A stretch of DNA of 64,000 bases from Lunularia cruciata (GCA_948567375.1 OX419755.1:81486218-81550217); one strand, 5' to 3'; shown: positions 34,677 through 47,519, counted from the first letter of the stretch. The notes: generated from the sequence alone by a model not told the origin. Numbers and translations: made by a program.

Positions 34677-35015
34677 ATGAGGTTGCCATTTGGATTCCTT
34701 GTGTTGGAAGAACATGATGGTGTTGTTTGGAAGGATCATGTGTGCAATTGTATGCCATGCCTCCTCCCAAACATTGATGGTACTATGGACCCAAGCTTAG
34801 CACTTGTACGTGTAGGCTTGTGGTGTATGTTATGTGGCTCTTTTGGTGGAGCTACTACTATATTAGTGTGTGATAGTTGTTCAAGAGGATGGCATATGCA
34901 ATGTATGACTCCTCCTCTCATGGTGGTTCCTCAGGGAAAGTGGTTATGTCCTAGATGTACTTTACCTATAGCTAGTTCATCCTTTATATGGTATAGATTT
35001 CAAATAGGTGACTAA
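34677..35015 (+). pseudogene. PHD finger downstream of the gypsy integrase
   Basis: The 112-codon frame contains a PHD zinc finger at residues 50-94 (34824-34958): C-x2-C, 11 residues, CDSC, four residues, H-x2-C, a Thr-Pro-Pro-rich loop, then W-L-C-P-R-C. All eight ligands (Cys4-His-Cys3) and the Trp before the last pair are intact. Upstream, residues 1-45 (MRLPFGFLVLEEHDGVVWKD...) look like the C-terminal tail of the integrase polyprotein, with no chromodomain. The domain lies inside the element, before the purine tract and right LTR, so I infer it was the end of Pol. Known PHD fingers read histone H3 tails; a targeting role here is inference. Confidence 0.8.
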
Positions 35016-35131
35016 CCATGAGGCTCGATAGCACACAGCCTCTTGATCTTTTGCCCACCATAGGCTATACCATACACTTGGAGTAGATGGCTATCTAGAG
35101 TTAGAGGGACCTAACTACCAACTAGGGAGGT

Positions 35132-35239
35132 GATTGTAGCACTTTAGAGTCCATGTATGACTTATGCATGAGTTGTGCTTCTATAGTGTGTGATCTTGAC
35201 AGTGATGTATATTGTGTAGCAATGTATATACGCATGATA
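35132..35239 (+). repeat. Isolated 108-bp copy of the LTR 3' end
   Basis: This segment (GATTGTAGCACTTTAGAGTC ... ACGCATGATA) is nearly identical to 35697-35806, the last part of the complete LTR-like copy. It sits just before that copy with only two bases between. It directly follows the purine tract AGGGAGGTG. It is exactly the piece missing from the left copy (25423-25873). Confidence 0.85.
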
Positions 35240-35241
35240 GT

Positions 35242-35806
35242 TGTCATAGCATTTTTAGCATTACACCTAGATTGCTTAGACTCTAGAGTAGTAATGTTGG
35301 TAGTCAAGAGTATTTTGGTAGTTACTCATAGACAACTTGTTGATGGTCAAATTTTGTGTTTGAGGTATTGATTACATGGTGGGGCTCACTATCACTTAGC
35401 ATTGTTTGCACCGTTGGGTGTGCCATTAGTGGGACCTAGATCAAGTCCAAGGGGTATACTTTTGAAGTGCAATTCCAAAGAGTTCACTTCTTTGATGTTG
35501 AGCCTTCAAGTTCTGGGCTATGGTGGATAGAGGCCAATGACCATCACATGGATTCTCTTAGCTAGAGTAGGTATTGGGTGAGTGTTCAAATAAAGGGGAG
35601 CTTGACTGTAACCAGTGCCCAGTTGTTGGTAGATTATGGAGTGATAGATCAAGTACTGATATGATTGAATGTGATTCAAGTGGTGTAAATAAACTGATTA
35701 TTGTGGCACTTTAGAGTCCATGTATGACTTATGCATGAGTTGTGCTTCTAAAGCATGTGATCTTGACAGCAATGCATGTTATGTAATGATGTATATATGC
35801 ATGACA
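35242..35806 (+). repeat. Complete LTR-like copy, 565 bp, right end of the gypsy element
   Basis: It starts TGTCATAG (TGTCATGC in the left copy) and ends GCATGACA, so the ends are an inverted pair with the TG...CA of LTRs. It matches the left copy and the diverged copy at 38502-39054 throughout. It is followed by CCTT, matching the bases before the left copy. Confidence 0.8.
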
Positions 35807-38501
35807 CCTTCAACAAAAAATGGTCCACCAAAATAGTTGGAGTGTGGGCAGTTCAAAGGACATAGTACTCATGGTGGTTATGGAAGTGCTCATGTAATTA
35901 TTCAGGCCAAAGACAACAACCTACCTCACCAACAACTAGGACATCTTCTTTCAGTATATGTACCAAGAGGATTTGGTGAATTGGGTACAAATATTCTACT
36001 TATAGGCTAAAAGTATGATTAGGGAATTTGAAGAAGATGGCATAGGAACTTACTTAGCTCCCCTTTGTCATACACTTCTATATAAGGTTGAACTTGCTAA
36101 CCAAGGAAGAAAGTAAGAAGTTCCCAAGCCATGATCACATGATGGAGTACTTCACCACACAAGCCAAGGAGAGGTTTATAATTCAAAATATAATTACAAA
36201 TGCAAAATATGCAAAAACCAAGAAGTTCATACCCATGGATGAAGAGGAACTACCATAGTCAAGAAGAAGAGATTGGCCCTATCAAGAACTCAAGACTCAA
36301 CCAAGAGAACACAAAAGAACCCCCAAGTGAGTGAGTGATGATTTGGAAGAAGAAGAAGGAGATCAAAATAACTCTCTTACCTTGCAGGAGCCAACATATG
36401 AATCCAAAGTCCAAGAGCAATATGAAGATGCACAATCTGCACTGAATCCCAAAGAGCAAGGTGTAGATAAAGAAGAACAAGCCAAGGACAATCAAGAAGA
36501 GGAAGCATAACTTTGGACCAAGGAGTCCCTCAACTCAATTCAAGAAGACCAAAACTCCAAAGGGCAGCATAAAGTCAAAGAAAAGTTGGATGAAGAGACC
36601 AAAGAGAAGGTGGATATTGAAGATGAAGAAGAAGACCCTCCAAGTGGATTTCAATGGAGAGAAGAAGAAGAAACTGCACAAGTATAGATAGTATCAATGA
36701 TAGATGGACCAATTAGTGGTTAGACTTGGAGGTTATGCATACATGAAGTTCACCAAATCCTAAAATACCTTGAGGCTTGGCAATCACAAACTAGAAGCGA
36801 AGTACCAAAATAAAGGATTTTTAAGGGCAAAGATCCTCCTTTACAATAGTGTCTTAGGCCAAAGACCTTTGCAAAATAATTTCTTTGTAGTTGTAGACAT
36901 TCTTCTTAATTGTAAGACCTTCAAAGATGTAACCCTTAGAGTTGTAAATCCAAAGAAGACAAAATTGCAGGTTGTCTTCAAGAAATAATTGATAACTTCC
37001 TTGACACATGTAAGGCACCTACATGTGAGTATGATAGGATAAGACAACAACATATGATTATGATTGAAAATTGAAGATGAGCAAGATAATGTTTAGCTTT
37101 GAGTAGGAAGGAACTATTTAAGGCTTCATCTCATTGTATTATTTTCATTCAGTAAATTTCCTTGAACTTGATAAAGAAAAAGGCTTCATCTAGTTGTAGT
37201 ATTTTCATTCAATCATTTGCCTTGAATATGAATAAAGCAAAAGTGAAAAAAGCTCTTTGTTACTTTTGCTTAATTCCAAGTATCAATGCATACCTTCACT
37301 AAGGACTACAAGGAAATTTTGTAGTAGGAACCTGAGTGATTGAGTGAGAGTGATCCTTCATACTTGTGACTAGGGTATGGAATCCTTGAGAGTTTGAATG
37401 AGCAAAGCAATGCTTGATGGATCAGAAATGAATTGTAGTGTTGAATAATATCACAAGAGTGAGGAAAAAGAATTTTGCTAATGCAAAGAGCCTTTGGAGT
37501 TGGGCTTTTTGGGAAGGGTAGTACATATCATTTGGATTTGAGGTCTTTATAGTGAAGTAGCCACTTTGGGTGGAATAAATCATCACCTTCACACAATAGT
37601 TGATACTTATTCCTATATACAAGAAATATTCTTGCTCATTAGGTATGGTCTTAGATCAATATACCAACTTTATGTTCTACCACTTAACAATGTTTGTCTA
37701 TAATTTTGTAAGAGTAAGAAATATTAATTCTTATAAGGTATATTTGAAGTTCAATTTACAAACTTTGTTCACTATTATTTAACAATGTTTGCCTATAGTT
37801 TTTGGACTACATTATTCATAGCAGTTTTTGCTTAATCCATACTACCTATAACTATTATAAGATATTTTTCACCACACTGATACCTTTTTATAAATATTTT
37901 TCATTACAAAGATACCTTTTTCTTGATGTTTAAAAATTTTGACTTTTGTAGTCTATTTGACTATCGCATGTGCATTTCATTTGTCACATTTTATGCAAAG
38001 CCATGCGAGATAGAAAATATTTCAAGTAAACCAACTGTAAAATATAGACCATTATGCATGCAAAACCTTCAGAGTACTTATAGATACTAAATGAACAAGA
38101 TAGCAAAAAATTGAATCAACCTTATGATCAAAATATAATAATAAAACTACATAGAAGAAAAGTACACTATAATTTTTTTAAAATATAACCTTTCTCAACA
38201 CAAGAAATTCCAAAATCATGTTTGTTTTTCAACTGTTCATAATATTTGCACAATATTAAACTAATATTTGCAAGGAATCTTCACATTTATAAACATTATC
38301 TGCCAATTTTCTCATATCTAGTTAAAAAAAAAGAAATAAGTATCCTTGGACTTCAAAACATATTTTTAGTTTTCATATATTTTATGCTTTATGGAGTTAT
38401 CTAGTAGATTTTACATATCATTTTGATTCTTTTCCAATGTGATTTGGAAAATTTTCAAACTAACCTAACCACCATATTATAAGTTGATGCTTGGCTTAGC
38501 T
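35807..38501. other. AT-rich stretch with an acidic gag-like remnant, unassigned
   Basis: On the plus strand, 36300-36690 encodes a strongly acidic, Glu/Asp/Gln/Lys-rich stretch (KEQGVDKEEQAKDNQEEE and further) with TAA/TAG stops. This is followed at 36770-36988 by an open frame that I cannot place. Upstream, around 35870-36000, short frames look like decayed retroelement protein. A decayed LTR element is likely, but no diagnostic domain is visible. Confidence 0.35.
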
Positions 38502-39054
38502 TATCATGTCACTTTTAACATCACACCTAGATTGCTTAGATGTTGGGTTAGTAGTGTTGCTAGTTAGAGATATTTAGGTAGTTACTTAGAGACTACTTGT
38601 TGATGGTCAGATTTCATATTTGGGGTATTGACTACATGGTAGGGCCCACTCTCACTTGCACTGTTCACACCGTCGGGTGTGCTATCAGCAGGACCATTAG
38701 GGTTGGAGACCTAGGTCAAGATCAGGGAGTATACTTTCAAAGTGTAGCTCTAGAGAGCTCACTTCTCTGATGTTGAGCCTTTGAGTTCTTGGCTATGGTA
38801 GACAAAGGTTGGCGAGCATCACTTGGAATCTCTTGGCTAGAGTGGGTGTGGCTTGAATGCAATCAATATCTAGTTGTTAGCAGATTGTTGAGTGATAGAT
38901 CAAGTACTGATCTGATTGAGTGTGATTAAAGTTGAGAACAAACTTATTATTGTGATACTTTAGAATCCATATGTAACTTATGTGTGAGTTGTGCTTCTAT
39001 AGTGTGTGATGTTGACCACAATGTATGTTTTGTAGCAATGTATATACACACAAC
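38502..39054 (+). repeat. Diverged solo copy of the same LTR-like repeat, 553 bp
   Basis: It is collinear with 35242-35806 from TATCATG to ACACAACA, with many substitutions; blocks GGGCCCACT, GAGAGCTCACTTCTCTGATG and TACTTTAGAATCC are shared. No gypsy internal sequence adjoins it on either side. It is therefore a solo LTR or the remnant of another insertion. It defines both repeat ends independently. Confidence 0.8.
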
Positions 39055-42000
39055 AAGTTGTCCATCGGAGTTATCACCTTTATCTCATCATTATATTAAT
39101 CTAACGTCCTTATCAATCTTCTTCCTTTAGGATCTTTGGATAATTTTCTTAATAACTAAGATGCAACTATAGAAACTATATATTCTCTTTTCATTTAGAA
39201 GTCCACATTGGACTAAGAAATTCTATCATTTATTGGGAATAGGAAGAAGATACTTTCATTACAATAAGTTACTTGATTGATAGTAGTAATACATTGTTTT
39301 ATCTTGTAACAAGATAAATGCTTTGGTTTCTTGATCTATTTGACAACAATGTACCTAAAGATAAATAGCATACTATATTCTCTACCCATTCGAGTATAGA
39401 GTTATTTTGATTTAAATTTTCACAAAGATAAGTGAGTTGTTCCATGTATCATGAAAAGAAGATATTGGTCATAATGGGATTGCATTCTAGAGTGCTTGAC
39501 TCCATAATTTCTACCTAGTCCATGACTATCCTTCACTTATTTGCAAGTCATCAATACACACTCTATCTAATATATTTTAAATACATATTATTTCCATATA
39601 TATCTATGCAATGAAATCATATAAAAAATTCCACCATTAGATAGATGAATGCATGTTACATATACTTTAACCAAATCTAAAACTATCAAATATTCTTGAT
39701 CTAACTCCATATTTTAACTCAAATTGAAATTCCATTGGGTTTTACAAGCATGCATGTTATTTATAAGCATAAAAAATCTAAATTACACTTTTCTTTTGTT
39801 TTTCATATCATCTATTACTTCATATCCTTCTTCATATTTTACACTCTTTAGTAAGTAGCCTTAAATCTCTCACTTGGCCCGTGTATTTGAACATGGCTTT
39901 AAATTTGTGTAATCTTATCTCCATCTACTTGTAAGAGTATATTTGATAGTCAATAAAGCTAGTACAATCTAAAATATTCCATTTGGTCCTAGCTCTCTAT
40001 GAACCTAATCATAAATATATTTTCTATTGCAAAAAGTAGTAAATTCTTAGTTGTAAATAGTTATTACTATAATGCTTGTCAAGCTCCATAACTCCACTAA
40101 ATCTTCCAAGTTGAATAAATGATAAGAGTATTATTTCACTCTAAGAATACATGTTTAAAACCTATACTTTGACCTTTGATAGCATTATGATTAAATAATA
40201 AATTAAGCTATGTTTTATGTTTTTAACAAGAAATTGAGTGAAATGCTTCAAATTTTGGACAATTGATGGAAAACAAACTACATCTAAGAGCATATAATGA
40301 AAATAATTTTTATCATACACTAGATTGTATTTTAGGTAATAGGTTGGAAATGCTCTTTAGTCCAATAGCCACTCATGATATAAATATATCTAGGATTGAT
40401 CTAATATCCTCCAATAAAAAAAATGTTTGGCATTATTTTTTGCAAAATTTTTTAGAAAGTGTCAAAAATATTCAAAATAGCTTACAAACTCAAAAAAATA
40501 TTTACATAATTTAAAGATATATGATGACTTTATATACCATATTATCCATACCCATGCAAGGATAAAGCATGCTCTTCATATTTCTAAGCTATTATTGCAA
40601 ACAAAATGTGACTACATTCTACCATTTTGATATCATCACTTTCTTGAAACTAAAGATATAGTGAAGTGCATCTTCCATAGTGAAGGTTTTATTCATTATC
40701 ATGCTTACATTTGCCAACATTATAGTATTAAGGAATTTTGGAAATTTTCAATGTATACTTCCCTTGTTTGATGATGTCCTTCAACTTTTACCAATCATTC
40801 TTGTCAAAGATGAGTATCTTCACTATAAGGCACTTCACCACCATATTACCAACCAAACTTTATGAATAAGGTAAAATTTCTATGTTGTAGAAATGATAAT
40901 CCTTGTATTCTTGTACAAAAAAATAAAAGCTAGAAACAAGAAATAGAAGCAAGTATTGGCTGTGCTTCTTGTACTCCATCTTGTTCATAATGGATTTTTG
41001 CCAATGAAGCCAAACTGTGTTACCTTATAACCCTTCTTCTTGATTTCCTTATCTTCCTATGCAAATTTCACATTAATTATATGACCAAAGAAAACAAGAG
41101 AAGAAGGAAAAGAAAGTTAATCAAAAGTAAATTATTTAAAAATTTATCAACAACAACACAAAATATAGAGGTTGTAAAGCTTCTCTTTTGTGCAATGCAA
41201 GAGTATTATTTCCTTTGAATATGTCCTTTGAACTTCTCTCCAAGTTGGAGGAAGAAGCACAAGGGATATATCTTTTGCACAATTCAACTATCTTAAGGTC
41301 TTTAATTACTTAAAATATTTGAGCTTTACAAAAGACAATCTCATCTAAAACACACTATAAGGTCCATCAATAGGATTGATTCATATATTTAAATTTTTAC
41401 CTCTTCACCAATCACTTCTCTTATATATTGTACATATTGTACACAACACATCTCACTCTTTTCCTTGTGTAATCTAACTGATAAAATCTTTCATGATAAA
41501 AATATTTCAACTTTCTTAAGCATAGGATCTTGCTTGATCCTTAGGTCCTTTTTTAACACAAATATCTTCTTAGAAATTATTAGCATTAGTCTAGAAATTT
41601 TTTTATGTCTCATTTACACAAAAAGAATTGGTCTTTATAATGATTAATTACTAATATTTTTATTTCCAATTTTGAATCCCAAAAAATGCACTGCTTGTGA
41701 AAGATCAAAGATAGCGAACTTCAATACTAGAGAATTCATCAATATTCTATTGTCCTCCCAATAATAGAACATATTTTATGGTGTTATTTTTCTAAAATCC
41801 TCCTTACAAGTCCATCTTCTAATGTTAACTCCACCATGACTAAAAATTATTTTTTGAAATAAGAGTTGACCTTTACAATTCACTCCACCAAAAATTTAAG
41901 AACTCTTGATTTAGTTACTTAATTTATAAGATAATTGGATAACCTCCATTTGCCACTCAATATGGAACCTATCAAAGTTCATGATGATGGTGTCTAACTT

Positions 42001-42057
42001 GATTAGAAACCTCTTCTTCTTGAAACTATCTATGATTTGCAGCTTAACCTTGAAGGA
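39055..42057. other. Very AT-rich stretch, no gene recognised
   Basis: Several open frames of 60-83 codons (for example 40263-40514) are built of Lys, Asn, Ile, Phe and Tyr, as expected from base composition. No conserved motif or repeat copy was identified. Confidence 0.45.
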
Positions 42058-42155
42058 AAGGAAAAGGGCAACCGCGTAGAAAACACAAAGGATGAGAAGA
42101 CCAAATCAAGCCGTACAAGGATGAGACAAAATAGGTAAAATAAGGCTAAGCTTCA
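42058..42155 (-). mobile_element. Short 3'-tail copy of the non-LTR element
   Basis: About 95 bp match the 3' tail at 1711-1805: AACCGCGTAGAAAACAC, GAAGACCAAATCAAGCCG, AAGGCTAAGC. Only the tail is present, so this is an extremely 5'-truncated insertion. It lies about 115 bp left of the solo LTR at 42273. Confidence 0.8.
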
Positions 42156-42272
42156 ATTTTACCTCAAAGGAGTTGGATAATGTTTTTTATTAACTTTATT
42201 AATTCCTTGAAATTCCTAGAGCTAGATCCAAACCATTGATTGAAAACAAACAAATAGTGCAATTTGTGCAAT

Positions 42273-43023
42273 TGTAATACAAAGAGCTAGCCATATGATC
42301 TAGATGTGAAATTCGGTTTGGTAACATCTAGAATGATGTTATACATGATGGTCAAAATAGATCAGATAGAAGTATCACCAAAAGAATACTTCTACTAATA
42401 GTGCAAAAACCAAAATAGACTTGAGAACCTTAGAACCAATAGCTAGACATATGATTTAAAGGTGAGAATTGGTTTGATAACATCTAGAATGATGTTACAC
42501 ATGATGGACTAAACAGATCAGAAAGAGATATCACCAAAAGGGGACTTCTACTAATAGAGTACTAACCGAAATATGCCTGAAATCTTTGAAGGCAATTTTG
42601 GAGGCCCAAAAAAATGAATTAGGCCTCAAAAATGTGCAGATCCCCCCCCCCCCCCCCCCCCCTCCCCCAAGAGAGTAAAGGCTGGCCTTCCCTCCCCCCT
42701 GCTTTGTCTCGTTGAGAGCTTTCCAATGGTACCTTACGTGATTCTGAGATTCCTACAAGAAGATTCCCTAAAAGATTCCCTCTGGTCAAAGCTTGTTTGA
42801 CCAACCAGATAGGACCTAGACCAGACATGTCACCCATCCAAGTAAGTAATCCAAGGGTGGAGCTTGCTGACATGTCACCTATCTGTGTGCCTAATCCTAT
42901 GGTGGAGCTTCCTTGGAGGAGATCCTCTTTGTCTATATAATAAAGAGAAGGTGCTCCCTTGGGGCATCGAATGTTTGAGTGCAATCTGTGTTTTCTCTCT
43001 TCTCTTGTCCTTGGAGTATTACA
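42273..43023 (+). repeat. Solo LTR, 751 bp, with perfect 5-bp target duplication
   Basis: Ends are TGTAATAC and GTATTACA, flanked by GCAAT at 42268-42272 and again at 43024-43028. It matches the nested copy 27781-28517 over its full length. The TATA-like box CTATATAATAAA is at 42933-42944, giving plus orientation. A run of 21 C at 42642-42662 corresponds to the shorter C run of the other copy. Perfect target duplication and no internal domain define it as a solo LTR. Confidence 0.93.
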
Positions 43024-45559
43024 GCAATTCATCCTCCTAATGAAAAGAAATGTCATTTATGAATGTGATAAGTATCTTTTATTTCTTGGTAGAGCTAGGA
43101 AAAAATAACTTTCAGGCATTTTGTTGGCACTTTCTTGGCCTTTGTTTTGGGCCTCATTATGACCTCATACTCCTCACTATATTTCATGGTTATTACTCCT
43201 AAGTTTCTTGCAAACCATATGAAGCAAAGGACCTTCTTCCTTCCCTAAATACTTTGTTGTTGCCTCAATCTCTATAATGTATACTCTTATTCATTTCACT
43301 CCACTTCTTAAAAAAATGCATGGAGATTTTTTTTCACACATGTACTTCAAATGTATCTTCAAGAGGTATCTTTCCAATCCAAAGATGTTGGAATGTCTCT
43401 CCAAAAACACACTTAAAACAATGTGCTTGAAAGGAGAATAGACAACATCTTTAAAATTATGATAGAAGAAAAGAAAATCACCTAGAAATATGCTCATGGT
43501 AGTATAAGCACATAATTCATTTCATAAAGTAAATTAAAACATTATCCAAAACTAGGAAAAAACAACCAAAAAAATGAACAAAAAACTTTGACTTAAAGTT
43601 CATATTTATTCCTTTATAGTTTATGTGCAAAATAAATAAGTACATATCCAAGAACTAAGTGTGAGGAAGCTTAATGATTGAAGAGTGGAATTTCTAAGCA
43701 TAAATTTTTTTGGAAAAATGCACAATACACTAATCCACACAAAATTCATTTCTTGAAAGTGAGTATATGATTTACTTCTTGAGTTCTATTGCAAGCCAAA
43801 TTGAGTATACACATTAAGCATATAATACATTTTAAGTGCACATGAAACTTAGCACATGAGGAAATTCATAAGAGAAAATCCAAGCACAATTAGGGTTATA
43901 ATATTGTATGCACATAATTTATTTTAGAAATTGATTTTTTTCTAAATCTACTTTTGATTGATGGTCATTTACAATTGTGCAAAGCTTCATATTGAAACAT
44001 ATTGACAACAAATTTCTTTGTTTTGATGTCATATAGAACCAGTACCTCATTTGCAGTTACAAGGAATACTAATATGTTTTAAATTTATTGGTATTTTTGG
44101 ATAAAATTACTTTAAAAATCAATAGATATAAACAAAATTATGTTATATTAATGGGCTTCTTTCTCAAAGATACATATGTTGTAGTTATTGCTATTTTATT
44201 TTAAAGGTTATTTATCAATTAGACCATGATTAATCTCACTACCTTTTCCACAAAACAACCTGATGACCCACCCTAGGACTCAACAATGATTTAAGAACAA
44301 ATTTTGAAAAATTTAACTATTTGGACTAGTTTTTCTACATCAATAACAAATAAAAAAGCAGTAAGAATTAAAAAAACCAAAGCAATAAATTTTAAAATAT
44401 TAGCTTCTATGATTATATTATTTTAAGGGTTATTTAAAATATTAAAAAAATTATATGAGAAAAGAGATGAGTTTGTTTTTTTCAATAATCATATATAATT
44501 TTGGTTAATTTTTGTATTAAATGTGTACTATTAATTTATCAATGTTCATAAAAAATATGCAGCACAATCTCAATTAACTTGACTAATTTGAATATACATC
44601 ATAAAATCTACTCTGCAAGTTCTTGCTTTTATAGCTCTCCAAGTTTTAGTAATTCTTTAGTAAAAAATCACACATATTGCATGTTACCTCTTATAACTTT
44701 TGAATATGAGGTAGCCATTTGCGGAAAGCACCATATTTCTTTGTCGGTACGGCCTGAGGCAATCTTTCAATTGAAGACCATGGGATCGGCTCTCGTCAAC
44801 CCAAGGCAAAGTTTTTTTCCTACTCTAAGATCCAAGTATCCTTAGCTAGGAACTATCATCAATCCAAGTCTAATCCAAAGTCAAGTTCCATTCTGATATA
44901 AGTTCACCTTCCTTGGCTTGGGTCAGATTACATACTTTAGACCCAAATCTGAATGCTTTCGTACAACCAACTTTTTTTCTATTCCTAATATCCCTTCCTA
45001 TTCCTAAAACTCTAAACAACCAAAAAATGTGTGTACCACAAAAGCATGAAAATCAACCGTATAAGGTAGTTTCAAACCATATAGTTGCAATATGGATTGT
45101 GAAGACACCATCTATGTAAGTTTCTTGAATGATTACTTTTGCTTGGTGGTCTATTTGAAGGTTTTTGTCTTTCCTAAAAGATCAATTAATAATATGATCA
45201 CTTGAGGATAGTAATGGATGAATTATGAGTATATATTTGCCAATCCATTAAATCCTTGAACTTTTATTGTATCCTTAAATTAGGCTAGTTTGTAATGGCT
45301 TTGATTTTCTCCTTTTTCATCTTGATCCTCTCCATTGAAACCCTATAATGCAAGAAGATAACTTCCTTATGCCAAAAGGTACAACTTTAACTTCTTACAA
45401 TAGAAATTTCATTATCTTAGCTATCAAGATTTATTTTATGTGGTTCTTGTATTTTAACTCTATCTTACTATAAAATAAAATATCACCCAAGAACACTACC
45501 ATGTATCAATACAATAACCCTTTAAAAATCTAATGCATTTGATCTATGAAGACTAAACA
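43024..45559. other. AT-rich stretch, no gene recognised
   Basis: No recognisable domain. The right part, from about 45300, probably continues the decayed gypsy RT on the minus strand but is too mutated to read. Confidence 0.4.
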
Positions 45560-45985
45560 ATTATTAGTGAGCACAAAAGGTAAAACTCTCCACTCAAAAT
45601 ACCTTGTGCAAAAGTTAATCGTTTGAAATTGAAATTTCCATCAATTGAAATTTTCTAATAGCCACTTCAAAGATCTAACTAGGAGAAATATTATGATCCA
45701 CTTATAAATCTAACAAATCATCAATTTGAGGCAATAAATATGCATTCTTCAAAGTTTTCTTATATTAGATCACTATAGTCAATATAATGAAAGTGATCCA
45801 TCCTTCTTTGGTATAAATAGTAACTTTGATTTCCAAAAGGATGTATTATGTTGGATAAAATCCTTCTCCAACAACTCAATCAATGTTGTTTGAAATTCTT
45901 CTAACTCCTTTGATGAGAGCCAATAGATTAGTCTACTCACTAGAGTACTGCATGGCAATAGCTCAATCTTGAAAGGCACACCTCA
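45560..45985 (-). mobile_element. Decayed Ty3/gypsy reverse transcriptase remnant
   Basis: The minus frame 45979-45779 reads MPFKIELLPCSTLVSR, LSSKELEEFQTTL, IELLEKDFIQHNT, FWKSKLLFIPKKDGSL, the N-terminal RT blocks of gypsy elements (RLSPKE..EL, LLEKGFI, SPWGAPVLFVPKKDGSLR). Downstream on the same strand, to about 45640, altered DYSDLI, YFS and LDL-SGY blocks continue the RT with many stops. The RT type differs from the PHD-bearing element. No LTRs were located. Confidence 0.75.
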
Positions 45986-47519
45986 ATAAGAGTGTAACCC
46001 CTTCAAAAGATAATCCAGAAATACAACTATTAAATCCTAAACTATTTGATCAACCACTAATTTTTAAGGCTGCTTATCTTCACCATATACTCTTTGCATA
46101 TTTGGCTTGATCCACATAACAAAAACAGAATGAATTCCTCCAAAGCTTAAAGCCTCTATCTTAAAGCCTCTATACTGATAAACTTCCCATTTTGGATTTT
46201 ACTTCTCTTGGGTATCTTCCTTGAAGGTGCAAAAAAACCTAATCTATAATCCTTACCTTGGTGTTGTATCTGAATTTGTCTTTGAGCCTAATGAAATTGA
46301 ACCCTATGATGTTAAAGCCAAGAAATACCTAGAATGATATCATAGTGCAAGGGAGCTACTATAGTCTCATACACCCTAAATATTCCTTTCCCAATCTTGA
46401 ATGTAACAAGATGTGAGGTAGGGAATAGATAACTCTTTCTACCATTTGCCCATCATTAATTTGCTATCTAATTTTGAATTGATAGTAATATATAATTATT
46501 TTTAGATATAATTCAATGATTTTTCTAATTCATTAGCTCTTGATAACTCTAATGAAAAATAAATATTATTATACTAAATATCATAATGAGTATCTTACTC
46601 CTTAGCTTCTTTGAAGTCCAATGATTAAAATTCAAGAAGAGTTGCCAATCTTGTGACTAGTTTTAGAAGCCATTACCTCAACTTGCAAAAATTGGTCTAA
46701 TATGAAGTTCACTTGTATGTACTAACTCAACAGAAGTAAAAAGAGAACTTTAAACCTTGAAACCATAAAAAAATAAATAATAATAACCACAATAATATAA
46801 AGTCTTAGTCTCCTCCTCCATGATAATATCTTTAGTTGAAATAACTCTAACTCAATAAATTCAATTTCCATTTATATTATAATTTACTTTCTCAATACCA
46901 TCTAAAGTACAATTATTAGGTTTTCTTCCCAAATAATCTAACATATTAGAACTTACAAGGTAGTATACATCTTGACTTATTATTTATTATTTCCTTTTGT
47001 AGAATTTAACTTCCATTGGAGAACATTTACAAAATTTTATTATAATATGGCTCCAATAGCAAAGTTTAAAACATCAAAATCAAGTACACAAGGTAACTTT
47101 TGATGTTACAATTTTAGTACAAGTTGATAATAAGTACTTAATATTTTGGAAAGCAACCTTCTACTTGCACTCTAATGAAATTTGATATCCTTGACAAAGA
47201 AATTGGTAAATAGGGCTATACCATGTTGTAGTACATTAACTATGGGTAAAAGCGTGCAAGACTACCAAAACCTCAAACATTACTGACATTTCCTTATGCT
47301 AATCCATCACAACTCCTTAATCTTGACTTTTGACACAAGACGGTAAGTTCTTCTTTCCCAAATTCATATTTTGAATTTTTTTTCAAAGAACTTCTACTTA
47401 TCTACCTTTTCTTCTAAAATTTATAATGTGAGTTTTTACAAAATAAGTTCCACTTATTTACACATGTAATATTAAAAATATAAGTACACTTCTCTCCTTT
47501 TCTTGCTCTAAATAAGAGT
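45986..47519. other. AT-rich stretch, probably older retroelement debris
   Basis: It lies upstream (minus sense) of one RT remnant and downstream of another. No protein motif could be read with confidence. Confidence 0.35.

Larger units (their letters stand above)
25423..35806 (+). mobile_element. Decayed Ty3/gypsy retrotransposon carrying a PHD finger
   Basis: The element runs from a partial LTR-like copy (25423-25873) to a complete one (35242-35806). Flanking CCTT on both sides (25419-25422 and 35807-35810) looks like a target duplication. A possible initiator-Met-tRNA primer site (CATCAGAG) follows 25873, and a purine tract AGGGAGG precedes 35132. Internal domains in order: gag, two zinc knuckles, aspartic protease, reverse transcriptase, RNase H, integrase and PHD finger, all on the plus strand. 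Integrase after RT and RNase H defines Ty3/gypsy. Numerous in-frame TAG/TGA codons and frameshifts make it inactive. A foreign solo LTR sits inside gag at 27781-28517. The repeat arrangement at the right end is unusual and is described in the findings. Confidence 0.85.

Noticed and set aside
34555-34921. Minus-strand frames over the PHD region
   Set aside because: The plus frame has all eight zinc ligands in correct spacing; the minus frames have no motif.
42619-43056. 145-codon minus-strand frame with a Gly-rich run
   Set aside because: It is the reverse of the solo LTR; the Gly run is the poly-C tract.
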